Positions 7,533 to 16,975 of a DNA stretch of 64,000 nt are shown here, one piece after another; position 1 is the first letter of the stretch; the number at the start of each line of letters is the position of its first letter. Position numbers and translations under genes: made by a program. The stretch spans positions 91,290 to 155,289 of the forward strand of contig QBXH01000002.1 of the NCBI GenBank assembly GCA_003283415.1, given 5' to 3'. This stretch comes from Prochlorococcus sp. AG-321-E21 (lineage in GTDB: Bacteria; Cyanobacteriota; Cyanobacteriia; PCC-6307; Cyanobiaceae). Under the pieces are notes generated by a model. It was not told the origin of the DNA and made no database searches. It worked only from the letters and a program-made list of their open reading frames with translations.

Positions 7533-8192
7533 ATGAAAATAGCGGTTACTGGAGCCTCAGGCAAAACAGGATACAGAATAGTTGAAGAAGCAGTAAAAAA
7601 AGGATTTAAAGTTAAACAACTTGTTAGAAAAGATTCAGAGGTCAAAGAATTTTCAAAAAATACAGAGACATTAAGAATTTCATTGGATAATAATGATGTT
7701 TTAGATAAAGCTTTAAAAAACGTGGATGCGCTTATAATTGCTACAGGGGCAAGAGCTTCTTTAGATTTAACTGGGCCAGCGAAAGTTGATGCTCTTGGTG
7801 TCTACAGACAATTACAGAGTTGCAAAAGAGTAGGAATAAAAAGAGTAATATTAGTTAGCTCTTTATGTACAGGGAAATTGTTACACCCATTAAACTTATT
7901 TGGATTAATACTTATTTGGAAAAAAATAGGGGAAAATTTTCTTAGGAATCCAAGTTTTGAATGGACGATAATTAGGCCTGGAGGATTAAAAGAGAGTGAA
8001 ACAATAGAATCTGAAAATATCAACTATACAAAAGAAGATACACAGATAAAAGGTTCTATTCCAAGGAGACTGGTTGCAAGATGTTGTATAGATTCTCTAA
8101 GTAACAAACAATCTTTTAATAAAATAATTGAAGTAACAAGCTCCAGTGAGAATAAAAAAATATCCTTTAAAAAAGCTATGCAAATTATTTAA
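7533..8192 (+). CDS. atypical SDR NAD(P)-binding protein
   Basis: 219 residues with a Rossmann fold: the N-terminal TGASGKTG (6-13) gives the G-x2-G-x2-G dinucleotide motif, followed by VKQLVRK for the second strand. VILVSSLC and the IIRPGGL segment (near 148-154) are typical of the atypical SDR_a5/NmrA-like group in cyanobacteria and plastids. The usual catalytic Tyr-x3-Lys is not apparent, so it may act as a binding or regulatory protein or an unusual reductase. Substrate unknown. Confidence 0.85.
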   Translation: MKIAVTGASGKTGYRIVEEAVKKGFKVKQLVRKDSEVKEFSKNTETLRISLDNNDVLDKALKNVDALIIATGARASLDLTGPAKVDALGVYRQLQSCKRVGIKRVILVSSLCTGKLLHPLNLFGLILIWKKIGENFLRNPSFEWTIIRPGGLKESETIESENINYTKEDTQIKGSIPRRLVARCCIDSLSNKQSFNKIIEVTSSSENKKISFKKAMQII

Positions 8193-8216
8193 AAGATGCA
8201 AAAATAAATAAAAACC

Positions 8217-8405
8217 ATGAAAATAAGTCCAAAGATTGACGCATTACAATTGATGCTTACTGACTTAAGAACAAGAAATGAGCCTATCAGGCATAAAGCA
8301 GCATTCAAAGGATGTCAACCAGAATTTCAATTTCTGGTTTCTAGATTAATTAAACAATTAGAGGATGAATTGAATGCTGAAAAAATTATTAATCGAGATA
8401 ATTAA
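8217..8405 (+). CDS. small conserved-looking hypothetical protein
   Basis: 62 residues, starting 24 bp after the SDR gene. It is predicted soluble and helical (PEFQFLVSRLIKQLEDELNAEK). No metal site or membrane segment is seen. The tight spacing suggests co-transcription with nth and the SDR gene. I do not recognise the family. Confidence 0.6.
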   Translation: MKISPKIDALQLMLTDLRTRNEPIRHKAAFKGCQPEFQFLVSRLIKQLEDELNAEKIINRDN

Positions 8406-8415
8406 GCTAAATTTT

Positions 8416-8655
8416 TTATTTAAAGGAATTCAAGTAATCAAACTTAGCTTCTTTCGAAAGTTCATCATATCCTCCAAAAAAGATATCATCTAAAAATATT
8501 TGTGGAAAAGAATCATGATTACTTAAGGATTTAACTTTTTTAAATTCTTAATCATTTTCAATTAAAATTGTTTTATAAAAAATAGATAATGAATCAAGCA
8601 ACCTGATACTTCTTTTTGACCAAGGACAATTTTTTTAAATATAAACTTTTACTCA
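8416..8655 (-). pseudogene. decayed glutaredoxin gene
   Basis: Read on the minus strand from 8652, one uninterrupted frame gives VKVYI, stop, then KNCPWSKRSIRLLDSL and IND-type sequence, a second stop, and FPQIFLDDIFFGGYDEL before TAA at 8416-8418. The CPWS active site, the conserved FPQIFLDD (cis-Pro region) and the GGYDEL are glutaredoxin hallmarks. Two in-frame TAA codons (8635-8637 and 8548-8550) interrupt it and no start codon is evident. There is no frameshift, so decay is recent or the copies were lost by point mutation. It was probably downstream in one operon with the DUF296 remnant. Confidence 0.75.
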
Positions 8656-8665
8656 TGATTGACTA

Positions 8666-9028
8666 TTAATTCAATTTTGTTGTGAGATATCTATAGTTAA
8701 ATTTTACAAAAGAAAATAATAAGATATCGGTTCCTTTTTTAACAATCTAACCCTCTTCTAAATGTCCATCAGAAACAATACATCCCTTATCAGCAAAACA
8801 TAAATGAAGATGAACATCACCATTATTGAAATTTCCGTTAAGGGAAATTATTTCTAAGTTCTCTTCAAATTTACTAATATTCTGGTTACCAGGGCACTGA
8901 ATACAAGCTTTACTAAGATTGCCAACTAGGCCTGAAACATTACCATATAAATTATTTGAAAGAGAAAACTCCCTAATAAAAACAATTAAATCAGAATCTG
9001 GAAATAGCTTTAAGCTATGAGGCTACAT
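8666..9028 (-). pseudogene. decayed DUF296 (PPC/PCC-domain) gene
   Basis: On the minus strand an ATG at 9026-9028 is followed at once by TAG, then a continuous frame with PDSDLIVFIREFSL, NVSGLVGNLSKACIQ, LEIISLNGNF, DVHLHLCFADKGC and SDGHLEEG. A second TAG (8747-8749) interrupts the next conserved strand (IVKKGTDILL). This order of blocks is the PPC/DUF296 fold seen in standalone bacterial proteins and plant AT-hook proteins. Two nonsense codons and no frameshift point to a recent pseudogene. The glutaredoxin remnant follows 10 bp downstream on the same strand. Confidence 0.75.
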
Positions 9029-9146
9029 TTCAATATCTATAATATTTTATAAATATAAAATATAATGATTCTTAAATAAAAGAAATTTTATGTTCTTTAG
9101 AATTTTGTTACAAGTAAAAACAAATTAAAAGCCTAAAATAAAATTT

Positions 9147-9698
9147 ATGTATAAAGATAATTTGTTAAACAAAAATATTAAAAAGTTAATAGCGAATATT
9201 CCAAATATTTTGACAATATCTAGATTAACTCTAACATTTCCACTAATAATATCTTTAGAAGTAAACAAACCAAACTTTGTTTTTACTTTAATTATTATCG
9301 GAGGAATAACTGATTATTTTGATGGATATTTTGCAAGAAAACTAAATCTTAAAACAAGCTTTGGGGCTATTATTGACCCATTAACAGACAAAATATTTTT
9401 GTTAATCCCTTTCTTGTGGCTATGTAAAATGGAAATAATTCCTTTTTGGTCGTTAGCAATAATATTATTCAGAGAATTAATAATATCTGCTTTAAGAACT
9501 ACGATAAAAGATGGATTACCTGCATCTAAACTAGGGAAATATAAAACCTTCTTTTTTTTTATTGCATTAGTTATTTTTTTTCAACCATTTTCAAAAGATT
9601 TATTATCTAGTTTAGGAATAACATTTTATTGGGTAGGTTTTATTTTGACACTAATAACTTTTATAGATTATTTAAGAGTTAAAAAGAACACTATCTGA
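9147..9698 (+). CDS. pgsA: CDP-diacylglycerol-glycerol-3-phosphate 3-phosphatidyltransferase
   Basis: 183 residues, an integral membrane enzyme making phosphatidylglycerol phosphate, the precursor of PG needed in thylakoids. The CDP-alcohol phosphotransferase motif D56-x2-D59-G60-x2-A63-R64-x8-G73-x3-D77-x3-D81 is complete. About five to six hydrophobic segments fit the family. Its 3' end overlaps by 27 bp the convergent epimerase-like gene. Upstream lies the double pseudogene, so it probably has its own promoter. Confidence 0.93.
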   Translation: MYKDNLLNKNIKKLIANIPNILTISRLTLTFPLIISLEVNKPNFVFTLIIIGGITDYFDGYFARKLNLKTSFGAIIDPLTDKIFLLIPFLWLCKMEIIPFWSLAIILFRELIISALRTTIKDGLPASKLGKYKTFFFFIALVIFFQPFSKDLLSSLGITFYWVGFILTLITFIDYLRVKKNTI

Positions 9699-10592
9699 AT
9701 TTCTATCAAATTCATTATCTTTTTTTAATTGATAATCATTGATAAAACTATCTCTCAAACCACTAAGCAAATCAAATTTTGGTACCCAATTTAAATGATT
9801 TTTAATTTTTGAAATATCAGTTTGATAGTGATTTAATCTAATTGGAAATCCCTTTCTTGATTTAGAGTCTAATTTTTGAAAATCGAATTTAATTAAAGAA
9901 ATCTCATTTTTATTTAAACCACAAACCTCTGCACACATATAGATTAAACCTTTAATAGTTACCCCTTTATCACCGGAACAATTATAGATATTATTTTTAG
10001 ATTTTTCAAAATCAAAAGACTTAATCATTGCATCAGTTAAATCAGAGACGTGTCCTAACTGAGTAATCAAAGAACCATCAGCGGGAATTGGGATCGTTTT
10101 ATTATGTAATAGTCTTTCAAAAAACCAATTTTCAATTTTATTATAATTTCCAGGCCCATATATATAAGTAGGTCTAAAACTTGTAAAAGGTATTTTTTGA
10201 TCCAGTAACCAATTCTCAGTTTCAAACTTTCCTTTGTGTCTACTATTAGGGTCAAGAGGAGAATTCTCTGATAAAGGTAATTCATAGTTTTCTTTATAGA
10301 CTCCAGCTGAACTAACATAAATATATCGATGGAAAGAATCATCTAAATTCTCGATAAGAAGTTTAGTTTGATCTACTTCGCGACCAGAAATATCGTAAAT
10401 TACATCATATTTTTTATTTTTAAGTTTAAGGATACTTTCTATATCATTTCTATCACCTTTTATTAAATTTGTATTCTCAGGATTAGATTTATTACCCCTA
10501 GTAAAGATATCAATATCAAAATCATTATTAAGTAATTTACTAACCAAAGACTTGCCAACAAATCTTGTTCCACCCATTACTAGAATTTTCAT
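9672..10592 (-). CDS. NAD-dependent epimerase-like protein (CSP41-type)
   Basis: 306 residues of the extended SDR fold. The N-terminal MGGTRFVGKSL supplies the glycine-rich nucleotide motif, with YVSSAGVY and FRPTYIYGPGNYN in the catalytic and substrate region. This resembles the CSP41 (chloroplast stem-loop RNA-binding) branch found in cyanobacteria, where sugar-epimerase activity is often lost and RNA binding is gained. Which role applies here cannot be told from sequence. Divergent from hisA. Confidence 0.85.
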   Translation of the reverse strand: MKILVMGGTRFVGKSLVSKLLNNDFDIDIFTRGNKSNPENTNLIKGDRNDIESILKLKNKKYDVIYDISGREVDQTKLLIENLDDSFHRYIYVSSAGVYKENYELPLSENSPLDPNSRHKGKFETENWLLDQKIPFTSFRPTYIYGPGNYNKIENWFFERLLHNKTIPIPADGSLITQLGHVSDLTDAMIKSFDFEKSKNNIYNCSGDKGVTIKGLIYMCAEVCGLNKNEISLIKFDFQKLDSKSRKGFPIRLNHYQTDISKIKNHLNWVPKFDLLSGLRDSFINDYQLKKDNEFDRNSDSVLFNS

Positions 10593-10683
10593 ATTCCAAA
10601 AGTATTAAACAAAAGTAGTAACTAAGTTAGAACTACATAATGAATAGTACTACTATGAAGTAATTAATGAAAAGGAAGAATCC

Positions 10684-11451
10684 ATGAAACTTATCCCAGC
10701 AATAGATTTGATGAATGGTAAATGCGTAAGACTTTTTCAGGGTGACTTTAACAAGAGAAAAGATTTCGCGAGAGAACCTTATGAGCAAGCTAAATATTGG
10801 GAAAAAGAAGGTGCAAAATGTATTCATATTGTTGATTTAGATGCCGCTAAAAGTGGTATTCCAAAAAATGATGAATCAATTAAAAAGATTGCAAAAACAG
10901 TTAATATCCCGATACAAATTGGAGGTGGTATAAGATCACTTGAAAGGATTGAACAATTATTTTCTTACGGTGTAGATAAGGTAATAATGGGAACCTCAGC
11001 TATTGAAAATAAAGAACTAGTTAAAGATTTATCAAACAAATTCCCAAGAAGAATAATTATAGGAATTGATGCAAAAGATGCGAAAGTAAGCACAAGAGGA
11101 TGGCTAGAACAATCGGATGTATTAGCCACAGATTTAGTAAAGGAGTTTTCATATTTAAAAATTGCCAGTTTTGTTGTCACGGACATCAATACTGATGGAA
11201 CTTTGGAAGGTACAAATGAGGGTTTTATAAAACAGATTCTTGAAATTACTGATATTCCTGTCATTGCATCAGGAGGTATAGGTTCGATATCTGATTTATT
11301 ATCATTAACCAAATTCGAACATTCTGGACTGAATGGAGTAATAGTAGGGAAGGCACTTTATGAAAATAAATTTAAGATCAGTGAAGCTAACAACATTCTT
11401 TCTACAAATCGAATAAACGATATCCCAATAAATAAAGACTATTTCGCTTAA
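10684..11451 (+). CDS. hisA: phosphoribosylformimino-5-aminoimidazole carboxamide ribotide isomerase
   Basis: 255 residues, a TIM barrel carrying out the fourth step of histidine synthesis (ProFAR to PRFAR). Catalytic D8 (IPAIDLMNG) and the aspartate of VVTDINTDGT are present, with phosphate-binding loops QIGGGIRS and IASGGIGS. A good ribosome-binding site (AAGGAAG) precedes the ATG. It stands apart from other his genes, as is usual in cyanobacteria. Confidence 0.96.
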   Translation: MKLIPAIDLMNGKCVRLFQGDFNKRKDFAREPYEQAKYWEKEGAKCIHIVDLDAAKSGIPKNDESIKKIAKTVNIPIQIGGGIRSLERIEQLFSYGVDKVIMGTSAIENKELVKDLSNKFPRRIIIGIDAKDAKVSTRGWLEQSDVLATDLVKEFSYLKIASFVVTDINTDGTLEGTNEGFIKQILEITDIPVIASGGIGSISDLLSLTKFEHSGLNGVIVGKALYENKFKISEANNILSTNRINDIPINKDYFA

Positions 11452-11530
11452 AAGCTCAAAATATATTTATATAGTACTGGTTTTTACCAGATTTATTAGT
11501 TAATTTTATATAAGAGGGAAACTTTAAGCA

Positions 11531-13153
11531 TTGGAATTAATTACGAAAAAATCAATCCTAATAATTGCTCCAAGCTTAATTGCAGAATCTTTATCACTTA
11601 AGTTAACTTCATTAGATAATAATTTAAACATCGTACTAAATAGTGGAAGCAAAAATTTAAATCCCGATTTAATAATATGGAATATTCTTAATTACCAATC
11701 GGAAGAACTAATAAGATTAGAACTATTAAAATTAAAAGAAAGGTGGGATGAATCAAAGATTCTTGTAATTTTTTCAGGTGATCTCATAAATAAAACAAAC
11801 ATGACTCCCTCTTTAAATAGCGAGGGATTACTTTTAAACCCCAGTGTAGATAAGGTCCTTGAATCTATTAATATCATTACAGAAGGAGGTAGAGTATTTG
11901 ACCTGAAAAATAATCCCTCTATTAAAATAAAAAAAGAAAAAGAACTTACTTTTAACCAAAAGTTACTAACATCAGGTATTAAACAAATTGATACTGAGAT
12001 TAATTATATTTTTAAATATGTAAACTCTAACTCAACACCCGAATTTTACAAATTCATTTTAAGGGGAAGATTAAGAGAACTTATCACAGCTAAATCTTTT
12101 CTCATATTCTTATGGGGTAATTCCTTAGACTTATATTCAGAGGCTATTTATACTGAGAATAAAACTAATATAGAAAATAAAAATACAAATACTATCTTTA
12201 TAAAAAATAAAAATACATTTGAAATTTGGGATTTAATTCTTAAACGTCTTAGTAAGAGATATAATTCAACAAATTTTGATGTTGACTTTAATAATTCACC
12301 AATCATTTTGTCTGGAATAAAAAAAGAGTTTATTTCTCGTCTAATCTGCAAAATGCTTGATGAACTTGATATATTAATAAAAAATATAAAAGATAACTAT
12401 AAAGAAAAAGATTACAAAGAAGATTTTAATTCTCTTATTGAAGAACTTAAGCTTAATACTCTTTCAAATATAACTGAAAGCTATTTCAGAGTTAAAAAAA
12501 ATGGCGAGTCCATTTCAATAAATGAATATTTTTATAAAGAAATAACCTGCAACGAAATAGATAGAGAATCTCATGAATCAATTATGTTTATCGATCCAAT
12601 AATAAAAAATGAGCCAATAGATTATGATGGCAAACTATTGCCTTTATATGAAACAGAATCATTTATTGTTCTAGAAAATATAATATCCAATTGGATAATA
12701 AGAAATTGTAATTTATTAGCTTCCGAAGTCTTTAATATTTGTTCAAGTTGGCCGGAATTAAGAACGATCCTTATAAATCCCCAATTGCAATCTACAAGAG
12801 CTTTTGAAAGATTTAGAAATAATGTAAATAACTTTAATAGGTGGCATGAGAATATCTATATGCCTATCTATTTATATGAAAGTAAACGTGAATATATTGA
12901 TATTATTGATTCTAAGTTTACTAGATACTATAAAAATGAGAATAGAGAAAAAGAACTAGAAAATTTAGAATGGTTTCAAAAACAAGTAACTTTATTAGTA
13001 GAAATTAGAGATGCAGTAGCTCCACAACTAGAACTTGCAGTAAAATATATTGGTAGCCTTTTCGTGAATTTCTTAACAAAAATAGTTGGCAAGGCTATTG
13101 GATTAGTTGGGAAAGGAATCCTACAAGGTTTAGGCAGATCTAATACTAAATAA
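11531..13153 (+). CDS. DUF3685 (Ycf55-like) protein
   Basis: 540 residues. TTG is the only possible start, because an in-frame TAA lies 6 bp upstream; AGAGGG at about 11513 is a modest ribosome-binding site. The N-terminal ~110 residues look like a degenerate receiver domain (ILIIAPSLIAESL...LVIFSGD). The long helical middle and the C-terminal LFVNFLTKIVGKAIGLVGKG are typical of the DUF3685 family related to plastid Ycf55. Function is unknown; the C-terminal amphipathic or membrane part suggests membrane association. It opens a long plus-strand run ending near leuB. Confidence 0.8.
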   Translation: MELITKKSILIIAPSLIAESLSLKLTSLDNNLNIVLNSGSKNLNPDLIIWNILNYQSEELIRLELLKLKERWDESKILVIFSGDLINKTNMTPSLNSEGLLLNPSVDKVLESINIITEGGRVFDLKNNPSIKIKKEKELTFNQKLLTSGIKQIDTEINYIFKYVNSNSTPEFYKFILRGRLRELITAKSFLIFLWGNSLDLYSEAIYTENKTNIENKNTNTIFIKNKNTFEIWDLILKRLSKRYNSTNFDVDFNNSPIILSGIKKEFISRLICKMLDELDILIKNIKDNYKEKDYKEDFNSLIEELKLNTLSNITESYFRVKKNGESISINEYFYKEITCNEIDRESHESIMFIDPIIKNEPIDYDGKLLPLYETESFIVLENIISNWIIRNCNLLASEVFNICSSWPELRTILINPQLQSTRAFERFRNNVNNFNRWHENIYMPIYLYESKREYIDIIDSKFTRYYKNENREKELENLEWFQKQVTLLVEIRDAVAPQLELAVKYIGSLFVNFLTKIVGKAIGLVGKGILQGLGRSNTK

Positions 13154-13167
13154 ATTTTAAAACCTTA

Positions 13168-13701
13168 ATGAAGATATTCCAATCAATACTAATCTTATTA
13201 TTATTTTTTACTTCTTATCCCGCTAATGCTAGTAGAGATACTGATAGTTATGAAGGAAATATTTTTCCAATATATGCAGGAAATGGAGCAATAGTTCCTT
13301 CTCAAACCACACTTGAGGAATCATTAAAAAACGAGAGGGTCTCTGTTTTATTTTTTTATCTTGACGATAGTTCTGATAGTAAGGCAATGGCTCCAGTAAT
13401 TTCTGGTTTAGATCTAATATGGAGGAATAATATTGACTTGATAGCTCTTACTACAGATGAATTACAAACTGGGGAATCAGCATCAGACTCAAATCAACCC
13501 AATTACTATTGGAATGGTTTAATTCCTCAGACTATAATTTTGGATAGCCATGGCGAGGTGAGATTTGATAAGAATGGTATGGTTGAAATTGATGATTTGA
13601 ATAAAATAATTGGCGAATTAAAAGGTATTGATATAGGCGAATCTAAATTCTCAGTTAAAAGTTTTAACGAATATAACAGTATAATCTCGGAAAAAGAATG
13701 A
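13168..13701 (+). CDS. exported thioredoxin-fold protein without a CxxC site
   Basis: 177 residues. The N-terminal signal peptide (about 1-22, ending ANA) points to the thylakoid lumen or periplasm. The rest follows the thioredoxin fold: VSVLFFYLDDSSDSKAMAP where the active site would be, then GLIPQTIILDSHGEVRFD with the cis-Pro. The redox CxxC is replaced (DSSD), so a chaperone or assembly role is likelier than disulfide exchange. It begins 14 bp after the DUF3685 gene, implying co-transcription. Confidence 0.75.
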   Translation: MKIFQSILILLLFFTSYPANASRDTDSYEGNIFPIYAGNGAIVPSQTTLEESLKNERVSVLFFYLDDSSDSKAMAPVISGLDLIWRNNIDLIALTTDELQTGESASDSNQPNYYWNGLIPQTIILDSHGEVRFDKNGMVEIDDLNKIIGELKGIDIGESKFSVKSFNEYNSIISEKE

Positions 13702-13731
13702 TTTCTAATGACTTTTTAAAATAAGAATCCC

Positions 13732-14898
13732 ATGTTTATAGTAAATATATTTCTAATACTTTTATTTGTAATAGTTTTTTCTGATTTATATATTAATTAC
13801 TTTCCAAAATCAAAATTAGTTTTAGTACCTCTAGATTTTAAATTAAGAAAAAAGGATAGTAATATTGAAATGGTTATTGATTTAAAAATAACAAATAAGA
13901 GTAAATCTAAAGAAACTATGGTTTCTAATCTATCTCTAGATATTGATTTTTTAAAAAGTAACAATAATCAATATCTTAAAGAGTTAAATTATGAGCAAAG
14001 GATTTATATTTATGCTGGATCCATTAAAAAAAACATAAATAATTATTGGCCAACAACTATTATTAAAGCAAACTCAGAAATTTCAATACAAGTAATTTTA
14101 AAATTTAAAAATAGCGATTTAAAAAATAAAATAAAATATTTATGGTTAAAAGTGTTTTGGGATAATTACGGTCATTTCGGAATTACTAAAAAGCAAGATG
14201 CTTTTTTAGTTAACGTTAATCGTCATAACGAAAAGAAAAAAGAGCTGATTCAAATTCCTTTAAAGCAAGGATATAAAGCTATTGCTGTTAAAACTGATTT
14301 GCTTGGATCCTTTGATAATCCAATAGAAACTGTAATGAAATATTGTAAGGATGTTGCAAAGAAAAATGATATTTTAACCATAGGTGAGACACCTCTTGCA
14401 ATAATGCAAGGACGATACATAGCTCCTCAGAATTTAGAGTATAATATTTTTTCTAAGTTATTATGTTATTTTTTCCACCCAACAAGTAGTCTCGCAACCG
14501 CTTGTGGGATGCAATTACTAATCGATAAAATAGGTGTAACGAGGATAACCTTTTCTTTGATTTTTGGCTTTTTATTTAAATGTATAGGTATTAAGGGAAT
14601 ATTTTATAGATTAACTGGTTTTGAATCTTCACTAATTGATGACATTAGCGGGACAGTTGTTCCATATGATAAAAGCATAGTCATGGGGCCAATAAAAACG
14701 AAATTATTTTGCGAAAAGTTATCAAAACAGCTTGAGGTAGAAGTAGCAGTAGTTGATGTTAATGATCTTGGTGGTGTAAAAATATTAGCCAGTTCAAATG
14801 ATTCAGTAAATAATATACTCAAAGAAATCTTAAAGGTAAATCCAGCAGGCAATTCTGATGAAAAAACACCTATAGTATTAATAAGGAACAATGAATAA
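13732..14898 (+). CDS. F420-0:gamma-glutamyl ligase-like protein (cyanobacterial type)
   Basis: 388 residues. Residues 1-20 are a membrane anchor, about 20-165 an extra domain, and from about 170 the CofE-like domain (IAVKTDLLGSFDNP, DILTIGETPLAIMQGR, GTVVPYDKSIVMGP, VAVVDVNDLGGVKIL). Picocyanobacteria are not known to make F420, so another gamma-glutamyl ligation is likely. The family assignment is fair; the substrate is unknown. The GNAT-like gene starts at the very next base after its stop. Confidence 0.75.
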   Translation: MFIVNIFLILLFVIVFSDLYINYFPKSKLVLVPLDFKLRKKDSNIEMVIDLKITNKSKSKETMVSNLSLDIDFLKSNNNQYLKELNYEQRIYIYAGSIKKNINNYWPTTIIKANSEISIQVILKFKNSDLKNKIKYLWLKVFWDNYGHFGITKKQDAFLVNVNRHNEKKKELIQIPLKQGYKAIAVKTDLLGSFDNPIETVMKYCKDVAKKNDILTIGETPLAIMQGRYIAPQNLEYNIFSKLLCYFFHPTSSLATACGMQLLIDKIGVTRITFSLIFGFLFKCIGIKGIFYRLTGFESSLIDDISGTVVPYDKSIVMGPIKTKLFCEKLSKQLEVEVAVVDVNDLGGVKILASSNDSVNNILKEILKVNPAGNSDEKTPIVLIRNNE

Positions 14899-15954
14899 AT
14901 GAAACAAGATCTCAATCATGTTTTAAATTCTAATAAGGACAAAAATGTTACGTTTGAGGAGCTACATATTCGTCATTTAAAACTATTAATAGATTTAAAA
15001 AGTAAGAAGTTAAATAATTGGTTTTTAAAAATGGCAATCATAAACACTTTTGACGATTTAAAGATTTTTTTAAATCATCTAAAGAAAAATAAACATAAAT
15101 GCATTATTGCAATAGAAGAAAAAAAAATTATAGGTTATTTAACTATATTTCCCTTAAACGATAAAGGTACCTGTTTAAAAATATCAAAGCCTAATCTAAT
15201 AAATATAAATACCTCTATCACCGAAAAAGATTTGACAATGGGATTGATTAAAAAATCAATCTCAATTACAGATATTAAAACGTCAAGCTGGATTATTAAT
15301 TCTGATATCGAAAATAGATACCTTATTTCAAGCTCTAGAGAATTAGGATTTCAACCATTAGAAAAGGTTAAACTTTGGAGTAAAGATAATATTAATGAAT
15401 CCATTAATGAAACAAATATAGATTCTTATTCATCAAAAAAATTACAAGAAATTAATAAATTAAATTTGATAAATGTTCTTAATTTTATCCGTTCAAATCA
15501 ATCTCCTCTAATAAGAACGATATTAGATCTAAGTCAAAAAGATATATCCAATAGAAATGATTTCAATAGTGGTGCAATAATTAATGATGATTCAGTTTTG
15601 TGCACTATATTAAAAGATATAAATTTTCAAGATGGTAAGATCTATACTTTAACAATTGGCAAAAGTTGGGACAATAGATTGAATAATGTTTTAAAAGATA
15701 TTTTATATAATTTTTTTAAAAAATCTCCTTATTCTGTCATTAAGACCTACGAAGAGAATACTGAATTAAATTCATATCTAGATACTGCTGGTTTTACCGA
15801 AAAATTTCAAGAAATTATACTTGTTAGAAATACAATTATTAGGAACGAATCTAAGCAGATAAATAAATTAAACCAATCATTTGAATCAATATTTGAAAAA
15901 TTAAACCCACAAGGAAATGCTTATCCATCTCCTTTCCCTGTAAAGTCTAAGTGA
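14899..15954 (+). CDS. GNAT-like hypothetical protein
   Basis: 351 residues, starting directly after the ligase-like gene and overlapping ruvX by 4 bp. It resembles a duplicated acetyltransferase fold: [19 protein letters not shown] in the first half and [16 protein letters not shown] near the end. The acetyl-CoA pyrophosphate loop (Q/R-x2-G-x-G/A) is not clear, so activity is doubtful. The C-terminus has the picocyanobacterial-looking tail [14 protein letters not shown]. Substrate unknown. Confidence 0.6.
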   Translation: MKQDLNHVLNSNKDKNVTFEELHIRHLKLLIDLKSKKLNNWFLKMAIINTFDDLKIFLNHLKKNKHKCIIAIEEKKIIGYLTIFPLNDKGTCLKISKPNLININTSITEKDLTMGLIKKSISITDIKTSSWIINSDIENRYLISSSRELGFQPLEKVKLWSKDNINESINETNIDSYSSKKLQEINKLNLINVLNFIRSNQSPLIRTILDLSQKDISNRNDFNSGAIINDDSVLCTILKDINFQDGKIYTLTIGKSWDNRLNNVLKDILYNFFKKSPYSVIKTYEENTELNSYLDTAGFTEKFQEIILVRNTIIRNESKQINKLNQSFESIFEKLNPQGNAYPSPFPVKSK

Positions 15955-16406
15955 AATATTGCAAGCCCAAATCTAAGTCAATATTAAGTTTAGATGTAGG
16001 AACTAAAAGAATAGGTTTAGCCTATTGTGATTCACTTTGCATTACGGTAAATATTCTTCCTGCAGTAAATAGAGAACAAAACAATCACGAGTTAAAAACT
16101 ATTAAAAAGCACATTCATAAACTTAATTTAACTGGTTTTATTGTTGGATTACCCCTTGATGATAGAGGGGAAATGACTTCTCAAGCTTTTGATTGCGAAA
16201 CTTATGGGGAATATCTTTTTAATGAATTAAAACTTCCTTTCTCCTTTGTTAATGAACATAGTTCCACGTGGGAATCAACAAATAGATTTGGTATAAAGAA
16301 AGATAAATCTGGACTTATTGATAGCTTATCTGCGAAAGTAATTCTTGAACAATGGATTCAGGAAGGTCCTGAGTTAAAAGAATTAGTGGGTAATAAACAC
16401 ATATAA
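15951..16406 (+). CDS. ruvX: Holliday junction resolvase-like nuclease (YqgF/RuvX)
   Basis: 151 residues from a GTG start overlapping the previous stop (GTGA). The RNase H-like catalytic acids are D15 ([15 protein letters not shown]), E102 (VNEHSST) and D124 ([14 protein letters not shown]). GLPLDDRGE replaces the usual GLP-DG-loop. Proposed roles are resolution of junctions and pre-16S rRNA end processing. A perfect 10-bp inverted repeat overlaps its stop codon. Confidence 0.9.
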   Translation: MKYCKPKSKSILSLDVGTKRIGLAYCDSLCITVNILPAVNREQNNHELKTIKKHIHKLNLTGFIVGLPLDDRGEMTSQAFDCETYGEYLFNELKLPFSFVNEHSSTWESTNRFGIKKDKSGLIDSLSAKVILEQWIQEGPELKELVGNKHI

Positions 16407-16430
16407 TATTAATATTAGTGTATATGTGTT
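16396..16430 (+). repeat. perfect 10-bp inverted repeat between ruvX and the DUF3727 gene
   Basis: AACACATATA (16396-16405) is exactly complementary to TATATGTGTT (16421-16430) across a 15-base AT loop. It overlaps the ruvX stop codon, ends 8 bp before the next ATG, and has no U-run, so it is not a standard terminator. It may block the next ribosome-binding site or protect the upstream mRNA. Confidence 0.6.
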
Positions 16431-16438
16431 AACTCAAA

Positions 16439-16975
16439 ATGACCGAACATAAATCCCAAGATAATTATGAAGCTCAGACGCTTATTTTAAATGATTCAAA
16501 TGGAAATGAACTCTTTTGTTATCTTGAACAAATAGTAAAGGTTGAAGAAAAAGAATATGCGTTATTAACACCTGTTGACACTCCAGTAAGTCTTTTTAAA
16601 ATTAATGAAAAAGAGGAGCCCGAATTAATTGACAAAATAGAGAAAAATGAACAAGTCTTAAATAATGCTGATGCAGTACTTCAAGAACACGATCTAAAAC
16701 TTATAAGATCGGCAGTTACATTAACTGTATCTGGAGAACTAGAAGAGCCCATTTATGATGAGTTAGAAGAAGATGGCCTTAATGATGAAAGTGAGACTTA
16801 CGAATTACTTGTTAATTTTAATTTATTAGAACAAGAATATGGATTATATATCCCTTTAGATCCTTTTTTTATTGTAGGAAAACTTGAAGGTCAAGGGGCA
16901 TTATTAATTGAGGATGAAGAGTTTGATAAAGTTCAACCTTTAATTGAAACTGAGTTGGAAAAGAGTAGTTTATAA
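16439..16975 (+). CDS. DUF1292/DUF3727-type acidic protein
   Basis: 178 residues, very acidic. The N-terminal LNDSNGNELFCYLEQIVKVEEKEYALLTPVD is a DUF1292-like beta unit. A second similar unit sits in YELLVNFNLLEQEYGLYIPLDPFFIVGKL, typical of DUF3727 proteins conserved in cyanobacteria and plastids. Function is unknown. It lies between ruvX and yqeG, the usual cyanobacterial order, and may be partly controlled by the hairpin at its 5' side. Confidence 0.8.
   Translation: MTEHKSQDNYEAQTLILNDSNGNELFCYLEQIVKVEEKEYALLTPVDTPVSLFKINEKEEPELIDKIEKNEQVLNNADAVLQEHDLKLIRSAVTLTVSGELEEPIYDELEEDGLNDESETYELLVNFNLLEQEYGLYIPLDPFFIVGKLEGQGALLIEDEEFDKVQPLIETELEKSSL

Noticed and set aside
11477..11490. CTGG/CCAG hairpin after hisA as terminator
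   Set aside because: Only a 4-bp stem without a proper U-run; too weak to call.
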